Shown: positions 1 through 56,332, counted from the stretch's first letter. The stretch is DNA of 64,000 nt from Gymnorhina tibicen (GCA_013399875.1 VXAZ01009672.1:1302001-1366000); one strand, 5' to 3'. Numbers and translations are program-made. Notes: a model not told the origin generated them from the letters alone.

Positions 1-405
1 CTCTCCTGGGCTCCATTGTCTTCTCTAGTTTTTTTGATTCATCAATTCCTTTCCCTTCAGATCTCTGGAGAAGCCTTCTCCCCTTCTTTAGCCTGTTAAT
101 CTTCTGTCATGCTTTTGACTGTGATTGTGTTAGTTAAAACTGTTAGTTGTTACAGGTTTTTATTAATTTTTCAAGGAAAACAGACTACTTATTTTGAGCA
201 TTGGAAGGGGAATGTTTTAGTGGTCAGAGCATAGTGGAGATTCCTTTCCTCTTCTGTGTAACCTTCACTCCTGGCTGTCACTAGGATTCTGTATCATGCC
301 AGACTAATAATTTCCTAAATCTAAAAAGAATTTTTAGGTATTTTAAAAACAATGTATAAATACACTATTTGTCTCTTGGCACCACATAGTCTTCTGTATT
401 TCCAG
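1..405 (+). other. CCDC88C: Intron of CCDC88C upstream of the first exon in the window
   Basis: AT-rich non-coding sequence ending in a pyrimidine-rich acceptor (TTCTGTATTTCCAG) at 405. No repeat or other feature was recognised. Confidence 0.85.
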
Positions 406-43934
<43,529 letters not shown>

Positions 43935-44743
43935 CTCACAGGGGTAGCTGTAACATATGTGTTTGGTATGGCTGATGTCCAGGTACCATTTATCTAGATA
44001 CTGTCAGGTCTTAAAAGGCATCACCTGCATGCTGCTCCGAGTGTTCTCTCGGTGCTGTTCTGTAGTTGGACAAAGTGTGATTAAGAGAAGCAAGGAGCAA
44101 AACCCCAGTCGTTCTTCTGACACTGTTGTGCCTAAAACAAAGTGGAAGCCTGACCTAATCTCACAGCAAACTTGGCACCTGATTCTCACAGGTTCTGAGC
44201 ATTCCTGAGTCCGGCAGAAGCTTAGCAGGGTCCTCTGTCACTGCTGCACTGTGCACCCTTTCTACATGCATTAAAGAAAAGTTTCACAGGTCATGTGTGT
44301 GCTAAACCCAGCCCCACCACTGGTAAATAACCGTACTGAAAAGGTCATATAAAAGCCAAACTTCTCCCCTAAAGACAGAACCAAATGCTTGACTTAAGTA
44401 GCATAGAGATGCAGAGCAGAAGTGCCTGGCTTTAGCCATGGCTCTGGTAAAATCTGTTTTTCTAGCCACAACTGCATCTTACAGAAGGTATTGTGTAGAC
44501 TTCAAGGGTGATATCGCAACCTTTCCCACTTGGACTGTGTAAACACAGAGGCCAGCATAATTACCCCACTGCCTTCGCTATAGCTGCAGCTCAGTGAATC
44601 CTTGACTCTGCAATCAGAGTGGTGCTGCCTTTTGAAACTTGTTTTCTCTTTTATACAAACACTGGAACTAATGCAGCCTTTCAGGGGAGATGCCATTTCA
44701 ATTGCAAAGGTGGCATCTCATGTACAAAAGTGTCTTGTAAGTA

Positions 44744-44751
44744 TGTATATA
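44744..44751 (+). promoter_or_regulatory. CCDC88C: Pumilio response element in the 3' UTR
   Basis: TGTATATA matches the UGUANAUA consensus bound by PUM1/PUM2. Confidence 0.5.
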
Positions 44752-45000
44752 AGAAACTCAAGTACTGTCTAAGAATGCTGTGTAAATTGTATTATTACAT
44801 CCTTGTGTGCATGACAGCCCATATCCTAAGTGGTTTGTGGGATTTTGTCTCTTAGAAACCCTTATTTGTCTCTAAGAACTTTCTCAATATAGAAAGCAAA
44901 ATAATTTTGTACACATGTGAAAGAATTATACTTTTAAAAAGCTATTTATGTGCAAAGAAGTTCCTTGTATGTTTCTGTCCAGAGTGTCATCAGCTGCTTA

Positions 45001-45008
45001 TGTATATA
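45001..45008 (+). promoter_or_regulatory. CCDC88C: Second Pumilio response element in the 3' UTR
   Basis: TGTATATA, identical to the first and about 250 bases downstream of it. Confidence 0.5.
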
Positions 45009-45196
45009 TGATCAAATGTGTATCTTTAATTCCATGTTTGTAAAGCTGTTTTTCTTGCAATAGACTAAATCCTTAAAAAAATACTTGTTTTGCTGGTTCT
45101 GATTTAATTTAGCAAAAGATAAAACTGATTCATTTAATGATGTTTTTGTTATCTAATATGTAGCAATCCCATTCTGAAAACTACAAAATTGTTTAT

Positions 45197-45214
45197 AATA
45201 AAGATTAAAATAAA
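45197..45214 (+). terminator. CCDC88C: CCDC88C poly(A) signals (two AATAAA)
   Basis: AATAAA at 45197-45202 and again at 45209-45214, followed by a T/G-rich stretch (TTGATTGATGTACTTTTTG) typical of a cleavage region. Confidence 0.75.
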
Positions 45215-45239
45215 ATTGATTGATGTACTTTTTGTCCTT

Positions 45240-46200
45240 GGTAAAATAAAAACCCCAAAAAATTTGATTCACAGTGCTGGAGATCTGTCTGCAACAGTTT
45301 TTCGTAAGCCTTAGTATTGATTTGCATGTCTGTGTGGTGAAGTTGTATTTGTTTTTATAATATAGAAGGTGTACCAGAAGTCTTTTTGTTTAATTGTAAC
45401 CTTCTTACTGAAGACTACAGGAGGATTGAACATGCAAAATAAGTGACTTACAGTTCACTCTGTAATTGGAACGTTAGATTTTTATGCTTCTCTGACCACT
45501 TCAGACAAGGCCAAGCATGCTGTCAATTTTGACCAAGCTTGCATCTTGTATAGTCTGTTTTGTAGTTAACTCTCCGGATGCCTTATGAAAGTGAGAAATT
45601 ATTCATCTTTCAACATGGAGAGAATGGCAAAAAAAACCTTTCCGCCCTCTCTACTGTTTTAATTGCAAACTATAGTTTTGCAACAAATTTTAAATTGTGT
45701 GCTATATGGCAATTTTAGAACATACTGAATGTTCTTAGTAAACTGAAATTCTTCTTCCAGAAATTTTATCTCAAAATGGATTCTTGGCCAGACCACTAAA
45801 GGTTAAAGACTGGTGTTTCTCCCTTGTTTCAGCTCCTTTTTGAAGGGCATGTGCAGGCTGGACTGGTGAGGAAACGATCTGTGACTTGTTAGTTACTGTA
45901 GATCTGCTTTTGCTATAAATACCTGCCCAGTGGCACACCTTCGTTGTCAGTTTCTGAATAATTTACAATTATTTACGTTCTCAGTTCTAGTGAGTTTGAA
46001 TAAAAAGGTACTAAATACATATGTAGTACCATTCAGGTGTGGGATATTTCTAAATACAGATGTTATACCATGGAACAGCTGTTGAAGCACCCAGTGCTGT
46101 GGCCCTTCGGCCTTTCTGGGAATGTGTAGGAAAGTTGTGGGATATAACTGCTATGCCATGGCAGGTGCAGTTATTTTGCAGCCTGCTCAGTTCATTAATT
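45240..46200. other. Intergenic sequence after CCDC88C
   Basis: No gene was recognised. A TATAAATA at 45914-45921 and an AATAAA near 45,999 are single motifs without other support. Confidence 0.6.
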
Positions 46201-46204
46201 GTTG

Positions 46205-46790
46205 TCAGCTCTTCCTTGACGGTGCCGGTGGCTCCCGGGCCGCGCTCCCGCCGCGTGCTGCGCCAGCAGGGAAGGAGAAGCTGGGCGGGAGAAGGCCTGC
46301 CCACAGCCCGGCGCTGCGCGCTTTGCCTTCCCGAGGCGCGCAGAGCCAGCGGTAGCGTAAAACAGGCGTTTTGGCGCCTGAGGGGTCGAAGGCAATTGTG
46401 TTTAGAGAGACAGAAATCGGCAAATCCTCTCTAGTTTTGTGCAGGTGGAGCCGGGCGGTGGAGGTGCCGTGAGGCACCGGCTTGCGTGAGGTGGCGGGAG
46501 CTGCGGGGAGAGGCGTTCCTGTGAGGGTAAAGGATGGCGCAGAGTTGCCCGGCCCTTTCTTGATGCCTTCCAAGAAGTGAAGATGAAATAGCAGCTGTTT
46601 CAATTTGCAGCTTGTGCGGCCGGGCCAGGCTGCGGGGGGCATACAGCGAGCTGGCTGAGCCCACAGCTGCCTGTTGGACACCGGGGAAAGGGATCTCCAG
46701 GAGCCCCAGGCCTCGGCTCACCGGCTTTTCCCAGCTCTGCATGGGCTGTAGGATGCTGATATTTCCGGGCAGGAGGGAAGGGCGGGCTCT
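46205..46790. promoter_or_regulatory. CpG island, candidate promoter
   Basis: A sharp rise in GC and CpG density (for example GGCTCCCGGGCCGCGCTCCC) inside AT-rich surroundings, about 1 kb after the CCDC88C poly(A) site. CpG islands in vertebrates usually mark promoters. The overlapping open frames on both strands look like by-products of the GC content. The next gene expected from human synteny is GPR68, so this could be a distal promoter for it, or a promoter of a non-coding RNA. Possible donors such as GTGAGG near 46,485 and GTAAAG near 46,528 exist but are not decisive. Confidence 0.55.
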
Positions 46791-49700
46791 CTGAAGGTTG
46801 CTAATTATGTGCTAAGTAGTGCTGTGAATGGTTCTGGATTCAATGCTTCAAGCCGTTCAGTGGCTCATTAATTCTCTAGATGGAGTTTTCTATTAAAGGA
46901 CAGATTTTGGAAGGGGATCCATCCCGAGGAGGCAGCTAAGTTGCCAGTAGTTTTCCAAGAAAGCCGAAGGGCTGTGACTGTGGCAACACCCGCTGTCTGC
47001 AGAGTGCTCAAGCTCTGAAGTCAGTGAAGCTGTTTGACACAAGGAAACAAATGATGGTGTGTGTTTGAAGTGAAATAAATGGCTGCTGTGGGAATAGCTG
47101 CCGGAGGTTGCGTGCTCTGCAGTGACAGTGTATCCTTAGCAAGAAATCTGAGCTCCTTTACAGAGATAGCGTGTCATGGAAACCTTTTTCCTATTAGATA
47201 TTCTTTTGCTGTTCCTCAAACTTGGGACCTGATTGTGAAGTGAGCAGACCTTTTCTGATTTCAGTTAATTGAGTTCAGGACATAAAACCACCAGAAGAAG
47301 AATTAGAAAAAATAGAATTTACCTTTTTTTTTTTTTTTTCTATAATGAGGGAAGTTCTAAGTGTTAAGGACATCGTAAAAATAACTAGTGTTTAGCTTAG
47401 GAAAACTGTGCATCAGCATGTGGTCGGAAATTATTTCTGATTGTCCAGACGTTTAGGGACATACTAGCTCAGCCACAGGTAAATGACTTTAAAGACAGAA
47501 CATGGAAGAAATTTATCCAGAAATTGTTAGTTCATGTGAAAGGATTACAGCCTGGATGTTAAATTGATGTACAAAGAACAACACAATTTCTTTTTTTTTT
47601 CTGGTTAAACATGAACCCAGCTGTCCAGAGAGCATTTGAATTGTGGGTTTGCATTTTCAGATGAAAGGGGCAGTGGAGTGTGGAATCAGTTGTGGTAGAT
47701 TTCACAAAAAAAACTCCTATCCTAAAAATCACTTCTCTGCCCATCAGACTCATAGAATATCAGATCCCAACAGCACTGGAAATTTTCAAGACAATGTGGA
47801 AAATTTGTGAATATTTTTACAAATCACCAGTACCAGGCAGAATTAACCTGATGTAACAGTGCAGAGTGAAATAATTCAGTTACTGGAGATAACAAGTGAA
47901 GTTATTATTATGAAGGGCTGCTAGACTGGAGAATTAGACTGGGCCATGAAGGTCTGGCTTGAAAGCTGGTGCTGGAGGCTGCCGTATGAACTAAGAGACA
48001 ATGGCATCAGCTGGAAAGGCTGAAAAAAAATCGTGATTTAAGAGAGTACTGAAAGGAGTTTAAAGTTACTGGGAGAAGCTATGGCAAGTTTTGGAAAACT
48101 AAACGGTGTTTTTCCAGTTACAAGAATTTTTTCAAAAATATGAAGGGAACAGTAGAAAATAGAGAGCTGCTGTTTAATAGCTTCTCAAATAGGAAAATCC
48201 TTAAAAGGCTAACCTGTGTCCTAAAGACAGAAATGTGAGTTGGTGAAGTGTGACAGAAAGCTGAGGTTAGTTCAGATTTGGAGGATTGTGAAGAATCCCA
48301 TTAAAGAGTAACATGGATGAGTAAGGGGCCCCAGTGGAAGAGTGCTTGTACTTAGCTGAAACATGGAAGAGACAGTTTATTTATTGACTTTTGTGGGGGG
48401 TTAGGATGTACTGGTAGGGTAGCAAAACTGGGTTTTCCCTGAGAACAGGACGATGAAAATGTGGTTATTCCACAGAAACTAGGAATGTAAAAAATGTCCA
48501 AAACAAAACACAGAATGCCATGGAAACTGTCAGCTCATCGTTCCCAGATGTTCTAATCAGCTCTAGTTAAAATACTTGAACATTTTTAACCAAAGATTAT
48601 CATAACTGAGGATTATGTAGCTCTGATGGTGAGGCCATGCCAAAATGTGTGATGTGTGTGTTGCATACCAGAATAAAAAAGAGCAGCAGATCTGAGCATT
48701 GGCACCAGCCTGTGAAAAGCTGTATTGCAAAAAGGAAAACAAAAGCAGCCCAGCTCCCTCTGCAGTGAGTGACACCCTATGGTGTGATCTGAAACTCTGC
48801 TAAAGGAGAGAGTGCTTAGGAAAGGGAAAATGAAGCTGTTGGTGAGACTCATTGCACCGGGCTCTCATGAAATCAAATAGATTAATATAATAGTGTTATA
48901 ATGGTTTTGATTTATGATATAAGAGGGTTCATGGGAGAGCTAAACAGCCTCTGTTTTAAGAAAACATTATCAGATGAAGTATAAGAGCCTCCTGCTTCCT
49001 CTCCAACATCACGTGCAGGCTGTTTTTGGATTCCACACTTGGAACAGTGAGCACCTTCTCCATGTAAAAAACCCTGAAATTTGCAGGTCAAAGATCACAT
49101 CGCTTTTTGCAGTTGTTGAGTGGTCTGGAAGTGCAAGATGCACTAATGGCAAGAAAAACACAGTTTTGTATTTGGGAACGCACTGCTAAGGAAGAACACG
49201 AGTGTTTGAGAAGGATATTCCAGATGGAGAAGCACAACTTGCCAGTGGACTGCTGAGGCATCTCTAGAGACTTGCATTGGAGGGAAGAGGGAGCTTTCTG
49301 CAAGAAGTGGAAAAGTATGTCTGAGGAACTGAGGTGAGCATTTCATAGGGCTATTACTATGATTGTTTTACCATTTGGCAGGGTATTTTGAAGGTTATGG
49401 GATTTGGAAGTCTATGTTCTCTTGCCATTTTGAGTACCTCTGACCAAAATTACCCCATTCTTGTTAAACCCATGAAAAAATTCTTCCTTACACCTTTGCA
49501 AGAGGATTTTTTCCTGTAGTTATGCAAAACTTGGACTTGCATTTGTGTGCACACAAAATACCTAATCCACAGATGAGTGTGTTTTAGGGCTGCTGGGAAT
49601 GTTCAGCTGCAGCATCTCAGCCTTCTACAGAGATGGAAAACTTCCAATCAGTTTGAGTGCTCCTGTAGGACCCTTTTGACTATTTATGAGTGAAAGTAGA

Positions 49701-49799
49701 AGAAATCATGCAAATCAGGGAAATGTCTGTGAAGGAAAAATCTTGGAAACTTTTTTTACACCTTCAGTCCTCTGAACAAGGATTGCTTGTTCGTAGCAG
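46791..49799. other. Intergenic or 5' intronic sequence
   Basis: A poly-T run lies near 47,324-47,340. No transposon, exon or RNA gene was recognised. Confidence 0.55.
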
Positions 49800-49814
49800 T
49801 GTGAAAGCCTGGAG

Positions 49815-49936
49815 CATCTGGATGATGCTCTTAGTCATGTGACTGAGTTTTAGATACTCCTGCAAGGAGCAGGGAGTTGGACTCAATAATCCTTTGGAGT
49901 CTCTTCCAACCCAGTATACTCTGTGATTCTATGAAA
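49815..49936 (+). mobile_element. CR1 LINE 3' end fragment
   Basis: CTGCAAGGAGCAGGGAGTTG, then GACTCAATAATCC, GTCTCTTCCAACCCAG and the tail CTGTGATTCTATGA. This is the conserved CR1 terminus, 5'-truncated; the left limit is uncertain. Confidence 0.85.
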
Positions 49937-52865
49937 GGGCAGATGGAGAAAACAGGTAGGCACAAACTGAATGGGATAGACCTTGTATCAATTTATTTGG
50001 GATTTAACTAAAATTAAGCTAAAGCTGGTAACCTTCAATTTGCTCAGGCTCTTGAGGTTGCTCACAGCTTTTTTGGTCCTTCGGTAAATGATGCAAAGGG
50101 GTATGATGCTTCCTTTAGGAAGCTGTATGAACAGCAGCATGTGAGCAGGATTGGACAGCTTAAGTCCCATTTCCATCATACCTCCCAGCTTTCTGATACA
50201 GTTGTTCTGTCTCCATGTGGAGTAGTTTTAGATCAGTTAGAGCACAAAAGGTTTAAAGCAGCATCCAGTGAGGGAACCGTTGTGTACACTCCAGAATGCA
50301 GCTTTGGTACCTTCACTGGCAAGAGGATCTCTCTGCTATTGCTGTTTTTCTTGTGTTTCCACACAGTAGCATCTTGCTCCTGGATAGCTAAGGCTTGAAG
50401 GAGGTGGGTTATATATGTTTGATGGGAAACCGTATATTTTTAACATTTTGGTATGCTCTTAAAACTACTTCTTCCAACAACAACCACATGGATTGTTGGT
50501 AGAAAATTCTTTGCGTGAAATGTTTGAAGGAGCCTTCTTGCTAGATCCTGTCCAACAGCTCAGATAGTGCAACCAGCTACCACAGTCTGATCAAGCCCAT
50601 TTCACCTCCAGCAATTTTCCTTCGTGACTTCTCCTTGCCAGCACTAGACATCTTTCCGTTCTTCAGCCCAGAGTATTATCTTTATTTTCTGTGGGAATTA
50701 GCTAGCACTTAAAAATACTAATAGGATGATAGATGCATTTAAGAAGATCCATATCACTTTTTGCATATTGAAGCAATATTTTTTCTATTTAGTCTTCAGT
50801 ATTTTTAACAGTACAAGTTTCCACATAATTTTCATTGTTTTAGAATTTCCTTCCTTGCTTATTTTGGCTTCTTTAATTGAAAAACCCTTGGAATTCCTGA
50901 AGCTCAGTTCTGTTACCCACATTTAGCTCCCACGAACACAGATCCTTTTCCTTGTTTATTTAACCAGCCATATCAATGGTAACAGGTCCCGTTTGGCAGA
51001 TCCTGAATTCCCACCCTGCCCTACATGAACACGGGCTTGTTCTCTTCTTATGCAATCAGGCAAATGAATGAAAACAGATACCAACAAGACTTTATTGTAT
51101 CAAATTTCATCCACATGGATTTTTGTAACTAAAACCAGAAGAAATGTTCCCTTCACGTGTTAAACTCTCAGGTTATATCTGTTTAACAAGGTTTATCTGG
51201 AAAAGGAGAATATACTTAGGAGGGAATATAAAACTGAACATGAGAAGGAAAGCAAAAAGTGAACTCAGTGACCCCTGTCTATTGTTTTTAGCATGATGTC
51301 TGTAGCAATGTTTTATGGCAAACATTATTATCTGAGGAACTATGAACATTCATACTTCGATAGAAGATTGGGGACTATTTTGTCCTTGAATTATTGGTTC
51401 AAGGGCATTTAGGCCCCATCTTCCTCACTGCACTGGGGCACTGGTGTATGGACTACCTTATGACTACAGCTCTTCTCAAACTAAAATTCCCAAATCCATG
51501 CTAATAGGGGAAAGAGGAGCAGCACAGGAGATCAAGTCCACATGGCTGTCCTTGATGAACTCCACTCACCTGTGACCAGCCTCCTTTCCCATGGCCACAT
51601 GAAAGTCCATGCACACATTTATAATGTACCAACAAATCCACAACCATCCATGGGTCCTTCACACAACCAGCAGTTGCAAGGCCACACATCAAAGCCTTTG
51701 TCTCCAGGGGCACCATAACTGGGGAAAAATTTAATTCAGTCTGTTCTGTAGATAGCAAGAGCAGAGATATTTTAGCCTGGATTCTGGGGTAGCTGTAATG
51801 ACTATCAATAACTTCACTGCCCTTGATGCTGACATTTTGAAAAAACTTTTTATTCATTCTGATAGCCTTGGCATAGAAATTTCTACATTCTCTACTTCAC
51901 TTGTGTCTGCGTCTGCGTTGTTCAGTATTGTGAACAGAAACAGGCAGAGCTCCTGGATGGCTGCGTAATGCTCATATCACCTCACTCTTCACTCTTTCTG
52001 TAAGAGCCAGGCCTTTCTCTCTTTATAGGCAGAGGGAAGAGCTGGGTGATTGCAGCTGTACCACAGGGAACTCCAGGACGAGCCAACTGCTCCTCTGCAG
52101 GTCCTTAATCTTCTGCAGATGATGGCTGGTAATCCACATGTGGCCACCATACAGTATTACTCGGTTGCCAGGTTCACCCCCATGAAGGCCATTTCCAGTG
52201 TCCAAAATGAAGTTTCTGTGTTGGATATTTGCAGTCGAGGTGCAAAAGATTGTTAAATTGCATGTTCAGTGTAAATGAAACATGTTCCCTGCCTCAGGAA
52301 GGAACTAGAGAGGCATGTGTTACCTGATAAAAAATCCAACCCTGTGGGGATGGCTTGCTGTCCCTATATAGCTTACTGAGTCCTTGCTGCCCTTTCAGGT
52401 TCCTTCCTCTGGTGAGGTGGGCAAAAGTAGGACATTTTGAGTGCTTTTGAATTTAAATTTTGAAGGAGCTTGGAAAACACCAGCATAGTGAGAACAGAGA
52501 AAATTTCCTGCTGGTCATATGTTCCTGTGAACAACCTGTTGCCCTTCTAACCTGTGGGAAAGGTTAAAAATAACACATGGTTCAGTGCAGATGGGGATGA
52601 GAGCAGAAGCAAGGGAAAATAGGAGGAGAAGAGCTAGATAAAGCAAGATGCCTGGCTGAGGTGAAACCTCTGAAACAAGTGAAGCGTTGTTTTGCATGGC
52701 CACCCCTCTGGGCCGTGTAAGAGCTGGCCCAGCAGGAACTCTAGGGTGGTACCAGGAAGAGCATTAGCAAGTCCCTGTTATTCAGCTATAGAATATGGGA
52801 ATATCTCTGTGGCTTGTCGCTGCAAAAGAGAGAACTTCCTTATTTTCCTTTTTTTCATCACCAAA
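49937..52865. other. Non-coding sequence between CR1 fragments
   Basis: No gene, RNA gene or recognisable repeat was found. Confidence 0.5.
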
Positions 52866-53425
52866 ATAGGTGCTTGAAAGGATTTAAATCAAATTTCATA
52901 GGAAAGTTAACTCTCATAGGCAAAGCATAGACCAGGTACTTGGAATCAATGCCAACACTTCCAGAAAGGACCTCTTCTGGAATATGCTTAAGGAGGGATG
53001 CTGATGACTGGAAATGAGACCAGTGTGGGTAAGCAGAGGCCTGGAAAACATGATCTACAAAAAACACTGGAAAAGTGGGGCTGCTTAATCTGCAAAAATC
53101 TAAGAGGGACAGCATGTTTAATCCTCAGACATTTAAATGATTGATATTGAGAAAGGCAGCAATAGACTTTTTCATGTACATTCACAGAAGGACAATAAAA
53201 AGGTAAATGAACTGGAAACATGAAAGGTAAAGATTTTTGTATTATGTTCTTAAGAACAGCCCTGGCCAAGGAATGGAGACATTGCAAAGGATGAGACAGA
53301 ATCTTCCTTAATGGCAAATTAAGAGAAGCTGAAGCTCTAGAGAAGCTAGTCTAGCTTTCCTCAATGGGTAAGGAGATGGTCTGGATGACCTCCTTCCTGC
53401 TGCATTTCCGTGGCATCTGTGGCAT
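52866..53425 (+). mobile_element. Old, degraded CR1-type LINE 3' region
   Basis: AGGCCTGGAAAACATGATCT near 53036 and TGGTCTGGATGACCTCCTTC near 53376 follow the order of older CR1 subfamilies (end of the reverse transcriptase frame, then 3' UTR). Divergence is high and the limits are approximate. Confidence 0.55.
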
Positions 53426-55238
53426 TTATAATGCCAGTTTAGCTCCATTCTTTTTGAATCTTGCTGCTTCTGGTTTTGACATATGCAAGTCAGGAGCAAT
53501 TCAGTTCAATAGTGTTACTTAATCATCACACGCATTAAAATGATTTGACCAAAGAGAGTGAAAATCTTGAATTGCTACTTGCAACGAGTAATAGCTATTT
53601 GTCAGCTTTAATAACTACTGTATAATTCATGGAGATAAAAGGCTACAAAAATGTTATTTCTTTTCATTTTAAGAGTTTTAAATATGGCCCAACATGCAGT
53701 GGCTGAGTGTGTGTGATGGAGGTGGCAACATATGGCTTTGCCCCCTTGGAAGTGATGAGGGAAGTTGGCCCAAGCCCCTAAATCACATTATTTTAGTTAC
53801 CTGCTTTACAGCATCTGCATGCTGAGACAAGCAAAATTGGATGTCTGGATGAAAAAGAAACAAACCCAGGATTTTTCTAGTGTTTATTTTGCTCTGTCAT
53901 TTTCTGAGAGGGAGGTTTGTGGAAGTAATTGTTTCTGCTCCACTTGCAATGCATAATTTACCAGCTGCATGGGTCAAATGGGTCAAGTGCTGCCTTTTTA
54001 GCCCACTCTGATAGACCTCTATTGTGTCTGATGACCAAGGTTCTGGCTGTGCTTTCTGGATACTCTGTCCACCCATATCCAACATCTGTGTAACACATCT
54101 TTGAGGGTGTACACACGTCAGCATGACAAGACAACTGCAGCCAAGGTGGGAACTAGGAAAGAAATACTGCCCACGATGTTACCTCTGCCAGTATCTCTGC
54201 TTTCCCTGGCACCCAAAGGAGCCAGGGACCCACTGCCCTGTGGATCTTCTCAGGGCTTGTTCCCTATCTGCAGCCTGGACCCTGCAGAAGGTGGAATGCT
54301 TTCCCTGCAGCCACCAGTGAGAACTGGATACCACATGATCTCTGCCCTAGACAGTCTCTCAGGGAAGGCAAGTAGTCCAGTATAATGCCCTGTTGCTTTC
54401 TACTGAAGCATAGTGCATGTACTACTAAAGAAGTTACTGTACTTCATTTTCTCAATACCATCTTTTATAAATTTTTTAATGAAAGTGTTGTAGTATCCAA
54501 GGGTATATAATTTTGGATTAAGAGGTATTGAAACGAATGTTTTATTTCACTTCCTGAAAGGTCCCAGTCTTGAGTGATTTTCTTAATATATGTATTCTTA
54601 TATGTGTATATAAAAATAAATAATAAAAACTACATGAGTACAAAATAAAAAAAATTTAACCACAAACAAGCAAAACAACAACAGCAACAGAAAAAATTAA
54701 TCAGAGGAGGGAGTATTCCAAGTAGTCCTAATAAATGTGACACCAACCATTCCTATTTCTTAACATTGCAGAGGGTGTTCAGCCTCTGGCTGTGCTCCCA
54801 GGAGCCTGTGCCTTGCCTGTTCAGGCAGGTATGCTGCCTGACCTCTGACATCCTCTGAGCAGCATGATGAGCCTTCAAAGGACTGTTCTCTGCTTGTTGC
54901 AGCCTTTTATGACCATGTCCAAGAATTTCCTATTTTTTCTGCTGCATCCCTCTTCAGAAACTCAGAGAGGTTTCTTAACCCTGCAGATAATCTCTGATCT
55001 GCCAGAGGCCCTGGCAGAGGAAGAGCTCAGCCATCGGGTAGCCTGTTGTACCTGAAGAGCCCTTTGCCTGTATTTAGAATGAGGAGTTATTTTTGATGCT
55101 GTTTCTGATGTTAGCTGTGGGTACTCCTGGAGTATTTCCAAGTTTTCTAAATAAATGTTCTTGTGTCTACTCCCTCTTTTGGTTTGTTTTATTCTTTCTG
55201 TTTTGTTTCTGTGCTTATGTCACTCTGCTTTCCACCAG
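53426..55238. other. Non-coding sequence
   Basis: An AT-rich stretch with several AATAAA hexamers near 54,590-54,720. No gene was recognised. Confidence 0.5.
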
Positions 55239-55425
55239 GCTGGAAATGGAGAACACATCTTGGAGTTCGCTGCACAAGATTCCTGTTTCCAGTCTCACGG
55301 TGCCTGGCTGTCCTTGGAGCACTGTTGCCCATTGCAATGAGCAAAAAGGAGCACTGGTTGGGTGCTGTTCTGACCAGGCAATGCCACTGGTGTCCCTACA
55401 GCAGCATGGCAGAGCACTGCATCAG
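55239..55425 (+). other. Exon-like segment with strong splice sites, possible GPR68 5' exon
   Basis: The acceptor CACTCTGCTTTCCACCAG after a long pyrimidine tract and the donor ATCAG|GTGAGT bracket 187 bp. The segment is open in more than one frame but shows no recognisable protein, so it could be a 5' untranslated exon or a non-coding RNA exon. It lies where upstream exons of GPR68 are expected by synteny; that assignment is inference. Confidence 0.4.
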
Positions 55426-56177
55426 GTGAGTTACACACCAGTTTAGAGCCTGAGCTGGTAACGGCTTTTGTTTCCAGCTTCAATGTGTAATTTGTATCTA
55501 TCTGTGTTTTTAAGAGCAGTATGTTTCAGTTTGAGTGACAGACAATTTAATACATATTCCACGGTGCAACTTTCTCTCCTGTGGGAATAGGGGTAGTGGT
55601 GTGAGTTAGCAGGAGGTCAGCTTTTTCATCTGCTACACTCTTCCTGAGTGACCTTGGACAAGCCCTTCAGTCTGTTTATGCCTCAGTCTGTCTGGCTGTG
55701 TAGACAAAAGAGGAAGGAACTGCCCCCCCTCACAGCCCTTGCTCTTTCAGAGTGAGAGAAGATGCTTCCTTGTGCAGAGATCACCTTCTGCCGTGTTTAG
55801 ATGTAACAGTCTGATCTCCCCAAGCTCTAGAAACAACTTACTGTAAATGATACTAATTACAACACTAATACTCTGTATACTTTTCAATACGCCTGCATGA
55901 GGCAACATCTGTGTGTGTTTAGATAAGCTGGAAGCAGCTGTAGTTGGCCTCTGCACCAGCTGCTGTGATCACAGTGCAGTTCTCTGCTAGTCAGTGTGTG
56001 TGCCGGTGGGTACGGCTGGGAACACCACTTCCATGTACGGTGCAATCTCTGTATTTAGTGCTGCTCCTGGCACTCTCATCTCTCTCATTTATGAATGAGT
56101 GGGTCAGGGAGGAGAGGGCTGGGCTGGGCTGACTCCTTCACAGATGAACCATAAAGAGCACAGGAGCTGAAACACAA

Positions 56178-56332
56178 TCTCCTCCTCCTTTCCTGCGCTG
56201 TTTCACGGACAGCCTTGCTCACAGCTGGGAGGAGGACAGCCTCACCAGCAGCCTGAGCAGGAGCGAGGAGAAGGGAAGTCTTGTGCTCGTCACACTGCAG
56301 GCGAAACCTCTTTGCATAAACTCTGCTAACAG
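56178..56332 (+). other. Candidate first exon with promoter, possibly GPR68 5' untranslated exon
   Basis: A GC-richer segment ends in the strong donor CTAACAG|GTGAGT at 56332. A TATA-like CATAAAG lies near 56,150 and GGGCTGGGCTGGGCTG near 56,119, so transcription could begin about 56,178. It contains no long open frame. Assignment to GPR68 rests on human gene order only. Confidence 0.4.

Larger units (their letters stand above)
43935..45235 (+). other. CCDC88C: CCDC88C 3' untranslated region
   Basis: About 1.3 kb from the stop to a cluster of poly(A) signals. AU-rich in its last third, with two Pumilio-type elements. A further AATAAA near 45,999 could extend it. Confidence 0.75.

Noticed and set aside
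46050..46742. Open frames of 100-158 codons on both strands across the CpG island
   Set aside because: GC-rich sequence lacks stop codons by chance. The peptides are low-complexity Arg/Pro/Ala-rich and unlike any known protein.
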